From the NCBI RefSeq assembly GCF_002332425.1, contig NZ_NRGS01000011.1:186001-250000 (forward strand): 64,000 nucleotides of DNA. Direction: 5' to 3'. The DNA comes from Brachybacterium alimentarium. GTDB taxonomy: Bacteria; Actinomycetota; Actinomycetes; Actinomycetales; Dermabacteraceae. Shown one piece after another: positions 51,130 to 59,682 of the stretch. The notes below the pieces were generated by a model, which did no database searches, had not been told where the DNA came from, and saw only the letters and a program-made list of their open reading frames with translations. Both the position numbers and the translations under genes were made by a program. Positions within the stretch are counted from its first letter, which is position 1. Every line of letters starts with the position of its first letter.

Positions 51130-52475
51130 AGGTCCTGCTCCTCTCCACCGTCACGTTCCGTGGCCAGGCGGAAGAGCACTTCGCCGGCGTGGTCGATGAC
51201 GAGGGTGTCGGGGTCGGCCCGCAGCGCCTCGAGGTCGAGGGAGGCGGGGTCGATGTAGGGCACGTTGTACTCGGCGCACACCTCGGGCGGGATGGAGGTC
51301 GCGAAGGAGCGCTTGACGCGCTGCTTCTCCTCGCCGGTCGCGGGATCGTAGGTGCCCAGCCCGGTGACGTGCGTGGAATGGGCGAGCTCGCCCCAGGGGT
51401 GGTCCTTGAACCGGTCCCACTGCTTCGTGAAGTACTCGATGTTGTGATAGCCGATGTCGCGCAGGCCCGGGTGCATGGCGGCGACCTCGGTGATGTGCGG
51501 GGCGTAGAGGATGACCTCGCCGCCGTCTGCGCACACGGGCTCGGATTTGTAGAAGCCCTTGGCGCCGGTCCAGATGTCCTCGTACATCTCCGGGACCAGC
51601 GCGACGATCCGCTGGTAGGGCTTGTCGACGTACGTGATGTGCGTGAGCGCGGAGATCTTCGCGCAGGCGGCCCAGGCGGCCTGGGGGTCGCCGTAGGCGA
51701 TCGCGCCGAGGTCCGCGCCGCCCTCCTTGACGTCCATGGTGAGGCAGTATTTCTCGGCATCGATGAGGTCGCTCGCGGCGTCGACGAGCTGGCGCACCGG
51801 GGTGATGCCGAGGGCGCCGATGATGCGGCTGGCGGTGATGAGCGCACCCACCCAGTGGGAGATGTCGATGACGTCGTGCACCGAGCAGCCGGGGAAGAAG
51901 TACTTGTTGCCACCGGAGAAGCCCACGACCTCGTGCGGGAACACGGGGCCGACGATGAGGTTCACGTCGCTCTCGACGCACAGCCTGTTGATCTGCACGC
52001 GCATGGGGACGTCGGTGAGGAGCCCGCCGGTGAGCTCGCCGATGCGCTCGGCGGAGATCTCGCCGAGGTCGGCGATCTGCTCCGGGTCGTCCCAGGCGTG
52101 GTTGACGACGGTCCATTCGGGATAGGCGGCCTTCGCGCCGCGCTCGGTGGAGCCCAGGAGCTTGTCGATCGCCTCCTCGCTCATCGCGGCGTGAGTGCCC
52201 AGCGCGATCAGCACGGTCACCGAGGAGGCGCGGCCGGCGAGCGCGTCGTGGATGGCGGGCAGCACCTTGGGCAGCGGCACGGAGCGGGTGCCGTCGGGGA
52301 TGATCAGGCAGACGCTCTTGCCGTCGTAGTCGGTGCCCGCGAGCTGCTCGGCGACGAAGTCCCGGATCTGCTCGTCGGTCAGCGTGCCCTCCGGGCCGCC
52401 GAGCAGGGCGGCGCGTTCCGCGAGACCCTCGGGGATCGGCTGGATGGTCGGCACCGTTGCAGTCTGCTCGCTCAT
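51126..52475 (-). CDS. larA: LarA-like lactate racemase, nickel-pincer enzyme
   Basis: This is a 449-residue protein. Cofactor-linked Lys191 lies in GFSGGNKYFFPG, and His181 (VFPHEVV), His200 (CSVHDV) and the GTHAAMSE His95 correspond to ligand and catalytic His residues of LarA. It interconverts D- and L-lactate, or a related 2-hydroxyacid, using the nickel pincer. The larA-E-B order is compact. I use the ATG at 52475, since the longer frame upstream has no clear ribosome site. Confidence 0.92.
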   Translation of the reverse strand: MSEQTATVPTIQPIPEGLAERAALLGGPEGTLTDEQIRDFVAEQLAGTDYDGKSVCLIIPDGTRSVPLPKVLPAIHDALAGRASSVTVLIALGTHAAMSEEAIDKLLGSTERGAKAAYPEWTVVNHAWDDPEQIADLGEISAERIGELTGGLLTDVPMRVQINRLCVESDVNLIVGPVFPHEVVGFSGGNKYFFPGCSVHDVIDISHWVGALITASRIIGALGITPVRQLVDAASDLIDAEKYCLTMDVKEGGADLGAIAYGDPQAAWAACAKISALTHITYVDKPYQRIVALVPEMYEDIWTGAKGFYKSEPVCADGGEVILYAPHITEVAAMHPGLRDIGYHNIEYFTKQWDRFKDHPWGELAHSTHVTGLGTYDPATGEEKQRVKRSFATSIPPEVCAEYNVPYIDPASLDLEALRADPDTLVIDHAGEVLFRLATERDGGEEQDL

Positions 52476-52653
52476 CGCTCCATGATGCGACGCCTGAGCA
52501 GGGAACGCCAAGGATGGGCTGGCTGTTGCCACCGGAGCGGTGCCCCGGGCCTGCCCCCGTCATCGCAGACCCTCCGGCCGCTGCGTGCCGCGTCGCACTC
52601 CCACCGGGCCGGTGAGCATGCGCGGACTCCTCGACGGTCGCCCTGCCTGCGGT

Positions 52654-53070
52654 CTAGGCGAGCTCGGACAGCAGTGCGCGGACGCGGGCATCGATGTCGT
52701 CGCGCACGAGACGCATCCGCTCCATGCCTTCGATGCCGCGTTCGGAAGGCTCGTCGGTCTGCCAGGTGAGGATCGGTGCCGTCATCCCGTCGACAGGTTC
52801 GACGACGGCTTCACTGCCGACGACGACCACCCGATCAGCGCTGCGCAGCAGTTCTGCGGTGACCGGCTTCGGGGTCGCGCCGGACATGTCGGCACCGGCT
52901 TCGGCGATGGCGTCGGCCGACTGCGCGTTGAGCTTCGTGCCGGGCAGGGTTCCCGCCGAGTGCACCTCGACGGTGTCGCCGGCGTGATGGCGCATGAGGG
53001 CCGCCGCCATCTGCGACTTTCCGCCGTTCTTCACGCAGAGGAACAGAACTGCCGGACGGTCGGTGGTCAT
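52654..53070 (-). CDS. arsC: Mycoredoxin-type arsenate reductase ArsC
   Basis: This is a 138-residue low-molecular-weight phosphatase-fold protein. The loop [18 protein letters not shown] with Cys12 matches actinobacterial ArsC1/ArsC2 proteins, which use mycothiol and mycoredoxin to reduce arsenate to arsenite. The fold also has the C-terminal TWQTDEP loop with Asp. AGGAG lies 6 nt before the ATG. It follows acr3 by 22 bp on the same strand, divergent from arsR, so the genes form an arsenic resistance unit. Confidence 0.92.
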   Translation of the reverse strand: MTTDRPAVLFLCVKNGGKSQMAAALMRHHAGDTVEVHSAGTLPGTKLNAQSADAIAEAGADMSGATPKPVTAELLRSADRVVVVGSEAVVEPVDGMTAPILTWQTDEPSERGIEGMERMRLVRDDIDARVRALLSELA

Positions 53071-53092
53071 CAGGGACTCCTGTGCGAGGCGG

Positions 53093-54187
53093 TCAGCGGG
53101 CCGGGACGGTGGCGTCGTGCGGGAAGAGCCGCTTCCCCAGCCACAGAGAGACATAGACCAGAGCGACGAGCACCGGGACTTCGATCAGCGGGCCGACGAC
53201 TCCTGCCAGCGCCTGCCCGGACGTGACGCCGAACGTGCCGATGGCGACGGCGATGGCGAGCTCGAAGTTGTTGCCCGCGGCGGTGAAGGCCACGGTGGTC
53301 GACTTCGCGTAGTTCAGCCCGACCCCGCGCGCGAGGAACAGTGAGCCCAGGAACATGAGAGTGAAATACAGCAGCAGTGGCAGTGCGATGCGCGCGACGT
53401 CCAGGGGGCTGGTGGTGATCGCTTCGCCCTGGAGCGCGAACAGCAGCACGATGGTGAACAGCAGCCCGTACAGGGCCCACGGACCGATCTCGGGCAAGAA
53501 CCGTCCCTCGTACCAGGTGCGACCCTTGACCCTTTCACCGATCAGGCGGGTGAGGAACCCGGCCACGAGCGGTATGCCCAGGAACACCAGCACGCTGAGC
53601 ACGATGGTGCCGATCGAGAACTCCGCTGAGGCCGTCGGCAGTCCCAGCCAGGACGGCAGGACTTGCAGGTAGAACCAGCCCAGCGCCCCGAACGCGAGGA
53701 CCTGGAACACGGAGTTGAGCGCCACGAGCACAGCGGCCGCCTCACGGTCGCCACAGGCCAGGTCGTTCCAGACGAACACCATCGCGATGCACCGCGCGAG
53801 CCCGACGATGATCAAGCCCGTGCGGTATTCCGGCAGGTCCGCCAGGAAGAGCCAGGCAAGGGAGAACATCAGTGCTGGGCCGACGATCCAGTTCAGCGCC
53901 AGCGACGTGACCAGCAGACGCCGGTCCGCGCCGATCCGACGGGTCTCGTCGTAACGGACCTTCGCCAGCACCGGATACATCATCACCAGCAGCCCGATCG
54001 CGATCGGCACCGAGATCCCGCCGATCTTCACCGACTCCAGCGCAGCGTTCAGGCCAGGAACGAACCGCCCCAGCAGCAGCCCGACGGCCATGGCGAGCAG
54101 GATCCACAGCGCCAACCACCGGTCCGTGAAGGACATCTCCCTCATCACCGGAGCGGAAGGCTCCACCGCAGCCGCCTTGGTACTCAC
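53093..54187 (-). CDS. acr3: Arsenite efflux permease Acr3
   Basis: This is a 364-residue membrane protein with ten helices. The catalytic Cys is in the family motif [18 protein letters not shown], and the essential Glu is in [17 protein letters not shown]. It pumps arsenite out of the cell. GTG at 54187 is the favoured start; the open frame runs 19 codons further up and would cover the operator. It is first in the acr3-arsC operon, divergent from arsR. Confidence 0.93.
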   Translation of the reverse strand: MSTKAAAVEPSAPVMREMSFTDRWLALWILLAMAVGLLLGRFVPGLNAALESVKIGGISVPIAIGLLVMMYPVLAKVRYDETRRIGADRRLLVTSLALNWIVGPALMFSLAWLFLADLPEYRTGLIIVGLARCIAMVFVWNDLACGDREAAAVLVALNSVFQVLAFGALGWFYLQVLPSWLGLPTASAEFSIGTIVLSVLVFLGIPLVAGFLTRLIGERVKGRTWYEGRFLPEIGPWALYGLLFTIVLLFALQGEAITTSPLDVARIALPLLLYFTLMFLGSLFLARGVGLNYAKSTTVAFTAAGNNFELAIAVAIGTFGVTSGQALAGVVGPLIEVPVLVALVYVSLWLGKRLFPHDATVPAR

Positions 54188-54240
54188 GAGGTCCAGAACT
54201 CCCTTGCATCGATGGTTGTCGATGCGAACGGTACGCAGAC

Positions 54241-54260
54241 ACATTGATGTTCGTCAATGT
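54241..54260. promoter_or_regulatory. ArsR operator
   Basis: ACATTGA-n6-TCAATGT is a perfect 7-bp inverted repeat, a standard ArsR site, between acr3 (minus) and arsR (plus). It overlaps TAAGGT (54260-54265), the likely arsR -10. Confidence 0.85.
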
Positions 54261-54271
54261 AAGGTGAGGGC

Positions 54272-54631
54272 ATGACTGCGAGTTCAGCAACGGGCTACGC
54301 CCCGTCGGCAGCCGGCGGCCAGGGGTGCTGCTCACTCTCGACCGGCCCCCTCGAGATCGCAAGCGCCGAGCGCCTCGCCGCACTCCTCAAAGCCCTGTCC
54401 GATCCCACGCGCCTGCGGCTGCTCTCCCACATCGCCAGCCAAGGCTGCCAGACGGTCTGCGCCTGCGATCTCACGAAGGAGCTCGGCATCAGCCAGCCCA
54501 CCGTCAGCCACCACACGAAGAAGCTCGTCGACGCCGGACTGCTGACTCGCGAACAACGTGGACGCTGGGCCTACTACTCGGTGATCCCCGCCGCCTTCGC
54601 CGAGCTGCAGGCCTTCCTCGACCTCACCTGA
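54272..54631 (+). CDS. arsR: ArsR arsenic-responsive repressor
   Basis: This is a 119-residue winged-helix regulator. Cys19 and Cys20 near the N terminus (GQGCCS) together with Cys63 and Cys65 of the HTH region (TVCACDLTKELG) give the cysteine layout of the Corynebacterium-type ArsR, which binds As(III) through a Cys pair plus one helix Cys. The HTH is SQPTVSHHTKKLVDAGLLT. TAAGGT lies 6 nt before the ATG. It represses itself and acr3-arsC until arsenite binds. Confidence 0.94.
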   Translation: MTASSATGYAPSAAGGQGCCSLSTGPLEIASAERLAALLKALSDPTRLRLLSHIASQGCQTVCACDLTKELGISQPTVSHHTKKLVDAGLLTREQRGRWAYYSVIPAAFAELQAFLDLT

Positions 54632-54704
54632 ATGACTGCGTCGCGACGTGGGCCTTCACGAGATGGGCGATACTCGGAGCACTTCGAGGAGAGGTCGTGC
54701 GGGC

Positions 54705-55304
54705 ATGAGTGACGAAGCCGATTCCGGATCCGAGGTCTCCACGGTGGTGCGCCAGCGCATCCGGGGGCTGCGGCAGGCGCGCGGGTGGAGCCTGGAGGCT
54801 CTCGCGGGGCGGTGCCAGCTGAGCGCGTCGACCTTGAGCCGCATCGAGACCGGCCATCGCAGCATCGGTCTGGAGCAGCTGGCACCCTTGGCCCGAGCGC
54901 TGGAGACGACGATCGATCAGCTGGTCGCCTCGGATCAGGACGACGACGTGGTCATCCGCCCGATTCCCCACGAAGAACCGGGCCTGACCATGTGGGCTCT
55001 CTCGCGGGACTCCCCGCAGCACGGCGGGTCCCTGGTCGCCAAGATGCGGATCACCAGCCAGCGGCGGCACGGGCCCGGCAGCCTGGCCGTCCATCCTGGC
55101 CGGGAATGGTTCATGGTCCTCTCCGGCGTCGCGCTGCTGCATCTGGGAGAGCGGCGGATCACCGTGGAAGCCGGCCAGGCCGCCGAGTTCAGCACGATGA
55201 CCCCGCACTCCATCGGCACCCTCGAGGGGACGGTCGAGATCCTGACCATGTTCGATGCGGACGGCGAGCAGGCCCACCGGCGGTCCACCCGCTCCGAGGC
55301 ATAG
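54705..55304 (+). CDS. XRE-cupin transcriptional regulator
   Basis: This is a 199-residue protein. The XRE helix-turn-helix is at residues 12-65 (VVRQRIRGLRQARGWSLEAL, CQLSASTLSRIETGHRS). A C-terminal cupin runs from about 120 to 185 (HPGREWFMVLSGVALLHLGE; ITVEAGQAAEFSTMTPHSIG). It should sense a small molecule in the cupin and control the adjacent oxidoreductase. GAGGAGAGG precedes the ATG. A perfect 15-bp palindrome lies just after its stop and before the downstream gene. Confidence 0.9.
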   Translation: MSDEADSGSEVSTVVRQRIRGLRQARGWSLEALAGRCQLSASTLSRIETGHRSIGLEQLAPLARALETTIDQLVASDQDDDVVIRPIPHEEPGLTMWALSRDSPQHGGSLVAKMRITSQRRHGPGSLAVHPGREWFMVLSGVALLHLGERRITVEAGQAAEFSTMTPHSIGTLEGTVEILTMFDADGEQAHRRSTRSEA

Positions 55305-55325
55305 ATCCGCCCCGTCCACCAGTTT

Positions 55326-55340
55326 TTGCGGTTACCGCAA
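55326..55340. promoter_or_regulatory. Perfect 15-bp palindrome, XRE-cupin operator candidate
   Basis: TTGCGG-TTA-CCGCAA is an exact inverted repeat 22 bp after the regulator stop and 42 bp before the thioredoxin-reductase-like gene. A second TTGCGG half-site starts at 55347. This location suggests control of the downstream gene pair. Confidence 0.65.
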
Positions 55341-55381
55341 GAGTCATTGCGGGCCATGGGATGTCTCGACATTCTGGGTGC

Positions 55382-56404
55382 ATGCACCCAGAATCTTTTG
55401 ACCCCCACCAGACAGCCTCCGAGGGCCACGGCGACCCCACCGCGTCCCTCCCTCCCGCCGAAACCGTCCGACCAGACGACGGCCCGACCTATGACGTGGC
55501 AGTGATCGGCGGTGGCACCGCGGGCCTGAGCGCCGCGGTGGCCCTCTCGCGCTTCCGACGCTCCGTCGTCGTGATCGACGACGGCACGCCGCGCAATGCA
55601 CCTGCCGGCCACATCCACAACCTGCTGAGCCGCGATGGCGTCTCACCCGAGGAGCTCTACCGGCTCGGCCGGGACGAGGTGGACGGCTTCGGAGGCGAGT
55701 TCGTGAGGGGGACGGTCGACGCGGTCCGCGGCGAGCTGGGCGCGTTCACCCTGGACGTGGCCGACGAACGGCTCACTGCCGGTCGCGTGATCGTGGCGAC
55801 CGGTGGCTGGGATGAGCTCCCGCAGCTGCCGGGCCTGGCGGAGAGGTGGGGCAAGGACGTGATCCACTGCGGCTTCTGCCACGGCTACGAAGTGCGGGAC
55901 CAGCGGGTGGGCGTGCTCGCCACCAGCCCCATGGCAGCCCACCAGGCCATGATGTTCCGCCTGCTCAGCCCGCACGTGACCCTGCTGGCGCACACCACCG
56001 CGCCGAGCGCCGAACAGCACGAGGATCTCGCTCGTCGGGGAATCGCCGTCGCCTCAGGGACCGTCACGGAGGTGCTGAGCGAGAGCGATCGCCTCAGCGG
56101 TGTCGTGCTCGAGGACGGAACGCGCATCGAGCTGGACGCTCTGGTCGTGGCGCCCGTCGTGCATGCTCGCGCTGACTTCCTCGCGCCCCTGGGACTGCAG
56201 CCCACCGAGTTCGCCGTGGACGGCCACACCATGGCGACGCAGATCGAGACCGGGCCGAGCGGATCCACTGACGTGCCGGGCGTGCGGACCGCCGGAAACG
56301 CCAGCGAGCCCATGGGCCAAGTGGTCAACGCTGCAGCCAGCGGCCTTGCCGCGGCCTCCGCGATGGTCGGCGAGTTCGTGCTCGCGGGGGCGAGCGCCCG
56401 ATGA
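55382..56404 (+). CDS. Thioredoxin reductase-like FAD/NAD(P) oxidoreductase
   Basis: This is a 340-residue flavoprotein. The FAD motif is VIGGGTAGLS (residues 41-50), and the NAD(P)-binding strand begins near 175 (RVGVLATSPMAAHQA). Cys163 and Cys166 (HCGFCHGYEVRD) sit in the CxxC position of thioredoxin reductases, so it should move electrons to a thiol partner or small disulfide. Residues 1-35 are a disordered leader. I use the ATG at 55382; one at 55361 is possible and neither has a strong ribosome site. Coupled by ATGA to the methyltransferase gene. Confidence 0.85.
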   Translation: MHPESFDPHQTASEGHGDPTASLPPAETVRPDDGPTYDVAVIGGGTAGLSAAVALSRFRRSVVVIDDGTPRNAPAGHIHNLLSRDGVSPEELYRLGRDEVDGFGGEFVRGTVDAVRGELGAFTLDVADERLTAGRVIVATGGWDELPQLPGLAERWGKDVIHCGFCHGYEVRDQRVGVLATSPMAAHQAMMFRLLSPHVTLLAHTTAPSAEQHEDLARRGIAVASGTVTEVLSESDRLSGVVLEDGTRIELDALVVAPVVHARADFLAPLGLQPTEFAVDGHTMATQIETGPSGSTDVPGVRTAGNASEPMGQVVNAAASGLAAASAMVGEFVLAGASAR

Positions 56405-57435
56405 GGACGACCACGCCCCACCAGCACTCACCTCATGCGCACGGCCCGACGGCCCACCCTCATGCCGATGCGATCCAGGCGCAGGTGCTCGATCTGGACG
56501 CAAAGGTCATGGCCGACCAGGTCGATGCGGTGATCGAGTGGATGCCTGTGCGCAGCGCTCCGACACGGATCGTCGACCTCGGCGCCGGGACCGGTGCCGG
56601 CACCTTCGCGCTGCTGCACGCGTTCCCCGACGCCGTCGTGACTGCTGTCGACTCCTCCGCGGAGCACCTCGAGCTCCTCCGCGACCGTGCACGCCGTGAC
56701 GGACTCGACGACCGCATCCGGACCCTGCAGGTCGATCTCGACGCGGCCGACTGGCCCGATCTGGGCAGGCCCGATCTCGTCTGGGCTTCGGCGTCGATGC
56801 ATCACCTCGCCGACCCGGACCGCGCCCTTCGCACCGTCCGAGACGCTCTCGGCGACAAGGGTCTGTTCGTCGTCCTCGAACTCTCCGGACTCCCCAGATT
56901 CCTCTCGCCGGACACGCCTGAGGGCCGTCCCGGCCTGGAGGAACGCTGCCACGCCGCCCTCGAGCCGTCGACCTCCGCCCGCATGCCTCATCGGGGCTCG
57001 GACTGGGCGCCGAAGCTCACTGCCGCCGGCTTGGAGGTCGCTGCCCACCTGGCTTTGGACGTCGCCATCGACAGCACCGAGAACGAGGCGATCGGGCCCT
57101 ACGCCCTCGCCGCGCTCACAGGACTCCGCCGAGCGGGCGCGGAGCTCCTGCCCGCCGAGGACCTCGCTGCTCTCGATGAGCTCCTGGACACCACGAGCCC
57201 GCACAGCATCCTGTCCCGATCCGACCTCACCCTGCGCACCACGCGACTCGTCTGGGCCGCTCGCAGACCTGACACCGACGAGGCCGACGAGGCCGACGAG
57301 GCTGACGAGGCTGACGAGGCTGACGAGGCTGACGAGGCTGACGAGGCTGACGATCCGTTCTCCCCCGCTGCGGAGGCGGCGAACTGCGAACGGGTGCTCG
57401 GGAGCAGGCGGCACGGCCTCGACAGCGCCGTCTGA
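56401..57435 (+). CDS. SAM-dependent methyltransferase with His-rich head and acidic repeat tail
   Basis: This is a 344-residue class I methyltransferase. The SAM loop is IVDLGAGTGAGTFALL (57-72); the acidic loop after beta-2 (VTAVDSS) and the post-IV motif (DLVWASASMHHLADPDRAL) are intact. The first 22 residues contain six His and may bind metal. Near the C terminus residues 293-316 are eight (DEA) units coded by a 9-bp repeat. Start overlaps the oxidoreductase stop (ATGA), so it is one operon. The substrate may be a metalloid or small thiol, but that is only a guess from context. Confidence 0.85.
   Translation: MRTTTPHQHSPHAHGPTAHPHADAIQAQVLDLDAKVMADQVDAVIEWMPVRSAPTRIVDLGAGTGAGTFALLHAFPDAVVTAVDSSAEHLELLRDRARRDGLDDRIRTLQVDLDAADWPDLGRPDLVWASASMHHLADPDRALRTVRDALGDKGLFVVLELSGLPRFLSPDTPEGRPGLEERCHAALEPSTSARMPHRGSDWAPKLTAAGLEVAAHLALDVAIDSTENEAIGPYALAALTGLRRAGAELLPAEDLAALDELLDTTSPHSILSRSDLTLRTTRLVWAARRPDTDEADEADEADEADEADEADEADEADDPFSPAAEAANCERVLGSRRHGLDSAV
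57277..57348 (+). repeat. 9-bp in-frame repeat (GACGAGGCT), 8 copies
   Basis: Eight in-register copies of GACGAGGC(C/T) encode (DEA)8. The first three end in C, the later five end in T, suggesting a recent expansion of the T-form. Confidence 0.95.
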
Positions 57436-57562
57436 GCACGTCACCCGGAGCTGCTGCTCAGACGCAGGCGAGCACATCGATGCTCGTCGCGAACAGCGCC
57501 GACGCAGAAACCTGCCGCGAAGGCCCGCGACGCCGCGCCACACACCGATAGGATTCGTGGCC

Positions 57563-57991
57563 ATGCAACGCCGCAGCTCGAACCGGGATTTCTCGGCGTA
57601 CAACGTCGCCCAGCAGGCACGACCCGTGCGGCCGCTCGCCCGTCGCGCCGGGGAGCTGGCAGCAGAGCGCTCGCGGACCGACGGACCGGCGACAGCGGTG
57701 GAGCTCGGATGCGGTATCGGTGTCGAGGCACGCTTCCTGGCCGAGAGCGGCTTCACCGTGCACACCGTCGACGGGGACGCGAGCGTCGAGCGCCCCATGG
57801 CGGCGCTCTCTGTGCAGCTGCCGATCCATCACACGAGCGTCGACCTCGCTCAGCTGCGAGAGCTGCCTCCGGCGGATCTGCTCCTGTACGGACTCGAGAT
57901 CCTCGAGCTCACCGAGGAAGAACGCGACGGCCGCTCCTTCAGCGGCCCCAAGCACTGGCACACCTTTCGCGTGATCGCCCGTCGGCCCTGA
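57563..57991 (+). pseudogene. SAM-dependent methyltransferase with internal in-frame deletion
   Basis: The 142-codon frame is open, with TAGGAT 8 nt before the ATG. It begins NRDFSAYNVAQQARPVRPLA and has the SAM loop VELGCGIGVEARFLAE. At residue about 105 (LPPADLLLYGLEILELTEEE) the sequence jumps from the DLLL strand to the C-terminal block that in full-length relatives of about 200 residues follows 55-60 residues later (GLEVLELEEEERDG, then FSGPKHWHTFRVIARRP). The catalytic middle is missing, so it is probably inactive, though it may still bind SAM. Confidence 0.7.
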
Positions 57992-58041
57992 GCAGAGAGC
58001 TCATTCAAACCCCTCGGTCTGCCAAGGCTCGACGATGGCAG

Positions 58042-58428
58042 TCAGAGTCGGCGAGCGGCGGCAGCTGTCGCCGTCGTGCCCTGCACTTCGGAACCCTCTG
58101 CCGCGAGGACGGCGTCGAGCAGGCCCGGGAAGCGTTCCGCCAGCTCCTCATCGCGCAGGCAGTTGAGGATGGCGGTGCCGCGGTAGCGCTGCGAGATGAT
58201 GCCGGCCTCTCGCAGCACCCGAAAATGATGGGTCGACGTCGACTTCGTGACCGGCAGGTCGAAGGCGATGCAGGCCTGATCGTCATGCCCGCCCGCGAGC
58301 TGACTGACGATCACCCGGCGGATCGGGTCCGCCAGTGCGGAGAGCACCTGATCGAGGGCGATCTCCTGGACGTCGGGGTGAGGGAGTGAGCGCACCGTCG
58401 CCTCCTGGTCTCTCGGAACAACCTCCAT
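58042..58428 (-). CDS. ArsR-family regulator of the Old Yellow Enzyme gene
   Basis: This is a 128-residue winged-helix regulator. ALADPIRRVIVSQLAGGHDD is followed by the HTH (FDLPVTKSTSTHHFRVLREA) and the wing (SQRYRGTAILNCLRDEELAE). No conserved metal-binding cysteine pair is present. It is divergent from the OYE gene with three TAGTAC-type half sites between them; its own ATG lies inside the first palindrome. The signal may be a flavin substrate or reactive electrophile. Confidence 0.87.
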   Translation of the reverse strand: MEVVPRDQEATVRSLPHPDVQEIALDQVLSALADPIRRVIVSQLAGGHDDQACIAFDLPVTKSTSTHHFRVLREAGIISQRYRGTAILNCLRDEELAERFPGLLDAVLAAEGSEVQGTTATAAAARRL

Positions 58429-58466
58429 AGTACTATTCTTCTCGTAGTACGGTGACCCTCGTACTA
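58427..58466. promoter_or_regulatory. Operator region with repeated TAGTAC half sites
   Basis: ATAGTACTAT (58427-58436) is a perfect palindrome. TAGTACG (58445-58451) and CGTACTA (58460-58466) form a second inverted repeat with an 8-nt spacer. TACTAT at 58462-58467 is the likely -10 of the OYE gene, so binding would block it. Confidence 0.75.
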
Positions 58467-58492
58467 TCCGACGACCTCTGGAGACCCCTCCT

Positions 58493-59584
58493 GTGACGAC
58501 CCTGTTCAGCCCCATCCGGCTCCGCGACCTCGAGATCCCCAACCGGGCTTGGATGTCCCCCATGTGCACCTACAGCGCGGATCCCTCGCCGTCGGCGGCC
58601 GGGCGCCCCACCGACTTCCACCTCGCCCACTACTCGGCCCGAGCCGCCGGTGGCGCCGGACTGGTCATGGTCGAGGCGACGGGCGTGGCCCCCGAAGGCC
58701 GCATCTCGCCCTTCGACCTGGGGATCTGGGACGACGCACAGACCCCCGACTTCGCGCGCATCGCCTCGGCGATCCGCGCACAGGGAGCGGTGGCGGGCAT
58801 CCAGCTCGCGCACGCCGGCCGCAAGGCATCCACGGGCCGCCCGTGGGAGGGCGGCGACTGGCTGAGCACCGAGGAGTACGGATGGATGCCGTACGGCGCC
58901 AGCCCGGTCGCCTTCCCCGGCGGCCCGGTCCCGCATGAGATGAGCCGTGAGGACATCGCGGCCGTCGTGACCTCGTTCGCCGAGGCGGCCCGCCGCGCCC
59001 TCGAGGCCGGCTTCCAGGTGGCCGAGGTGCACGCCGCGCACGGCTACCTGCTGCACTCCTTCCTCTCCCCCATCTCCAACCAGCGCACCGACGAGTACGG
59101 CGGCGATCTCGCCGGCCGCGCCCGGCTCGCGCTCGAGGTGATCGACGCCGTCCGCGCGGTCTGGCCGCAGGACGCGCCCGTCTTCCTGCGCATCTCCACG
59201 ACCGACTGGGTCGAGGAGAACCCCGAGGACTCCCGGGAGAGCTGGACCTACGAGCAGTCCGCCCAGCTGACCGCCTGGGCCGGCGAGCACGGCGTGGACC
59301 TGGTCGACGCCTCCTCCGGAGGGACCGACATCGTGCCGATCCCGCATGAGGAGGACTATCAGACGCGCTACGCGGCACGCCTGCGCACGGACACGACGGT
59401 CCCCGTCGCCGCAGTCGGCCGGGTGAAGAACGCCCGCCGCGCCGCCGAACTGCTCAGCAACGGTGAGGCCGACGCGGTGTTCGTCGGCCGCGAGATGCTT
59501 CGCGACCCGTCCTGGGCCAACCACGCGTCCCGCGAGCTCGGGGAGGCTCCCCGATTCCTCGAGCAGTACGCGTACGCGCTGTAG
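58493..59584 (+). CDS. NADH:flavin oxidoreductase/Old Yellow Enzyme (YqjM type)
   Basis: This is a 363-residue FMN protein with GTG start. FMN and substrate motifs are present: PIRLRDLEIPNRAWMSPMCT, IQLAHAGRKAST, and VAEVHAAHGYLLHSFLSPIS (His-x-x-His, plus the HGYL motif), then VAAVGRVKNARRAAEL. It should reduce activated alkenes, quinones or nitro-compounds. Regulated by the divergent ArsR through the TAGTAC sites. A strong hairpin terminator follows. Confidence 0.93.
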   Translation: MTTLFSPIRLRDLEIPNRAWMSPMCTYSADPSPSAAGRPTDFHLAHYSARAAGGAGLVMVEATGVAPEGRISPFDLGIWDDAQTPDFARIASAIRAQGAVAGIQLAHAGRKASTGRPWEGGDWLSTEEYGWMPYGASPVAFPGGPVPHEMSREDIAAVVTSFAEAARRALEAGFQVAEVHAAHGYLLHSFLSPISNQRTDEYGGDLAGRARLALEVIDAVRAVWPQDAPVFLRISTTDWVEENPEDSRESWTYEQSAQLTAWAGEHGVDLVDASSGGTDIVPIPHEEDYQTRYAARLRTDTTVPVAAVGRVKNARRAAELLSNGEADAVFVGREMLRDPSWANHASRELGEAPRFLEQYAYAL

Positions 59585-59630
59585 CGCGTGAATCCCGCGC
59601 GCCCGTCGGCCGCCTGACCCACGCGTGGAA

Positions 59631-59661
59631 CGAGCCCGGTGAGCACCGCTCGCCGGGCTCG
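59631..59661 (+). terminator. Hairpin terminator after OYE gene
   Basis: A 14-bp stem (CGAGCCCGGTGAGC with GCTCGCCGGGCTCG, one G-T pair) has a 3-nt loop ACC. It lies 47 bp after the OYE stop and 10 bp before the -10 of the GNAT gene. Confidence 0.8.
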
Positions 59662-59682
59662 GCACGCGGCTACGCTCCACCC

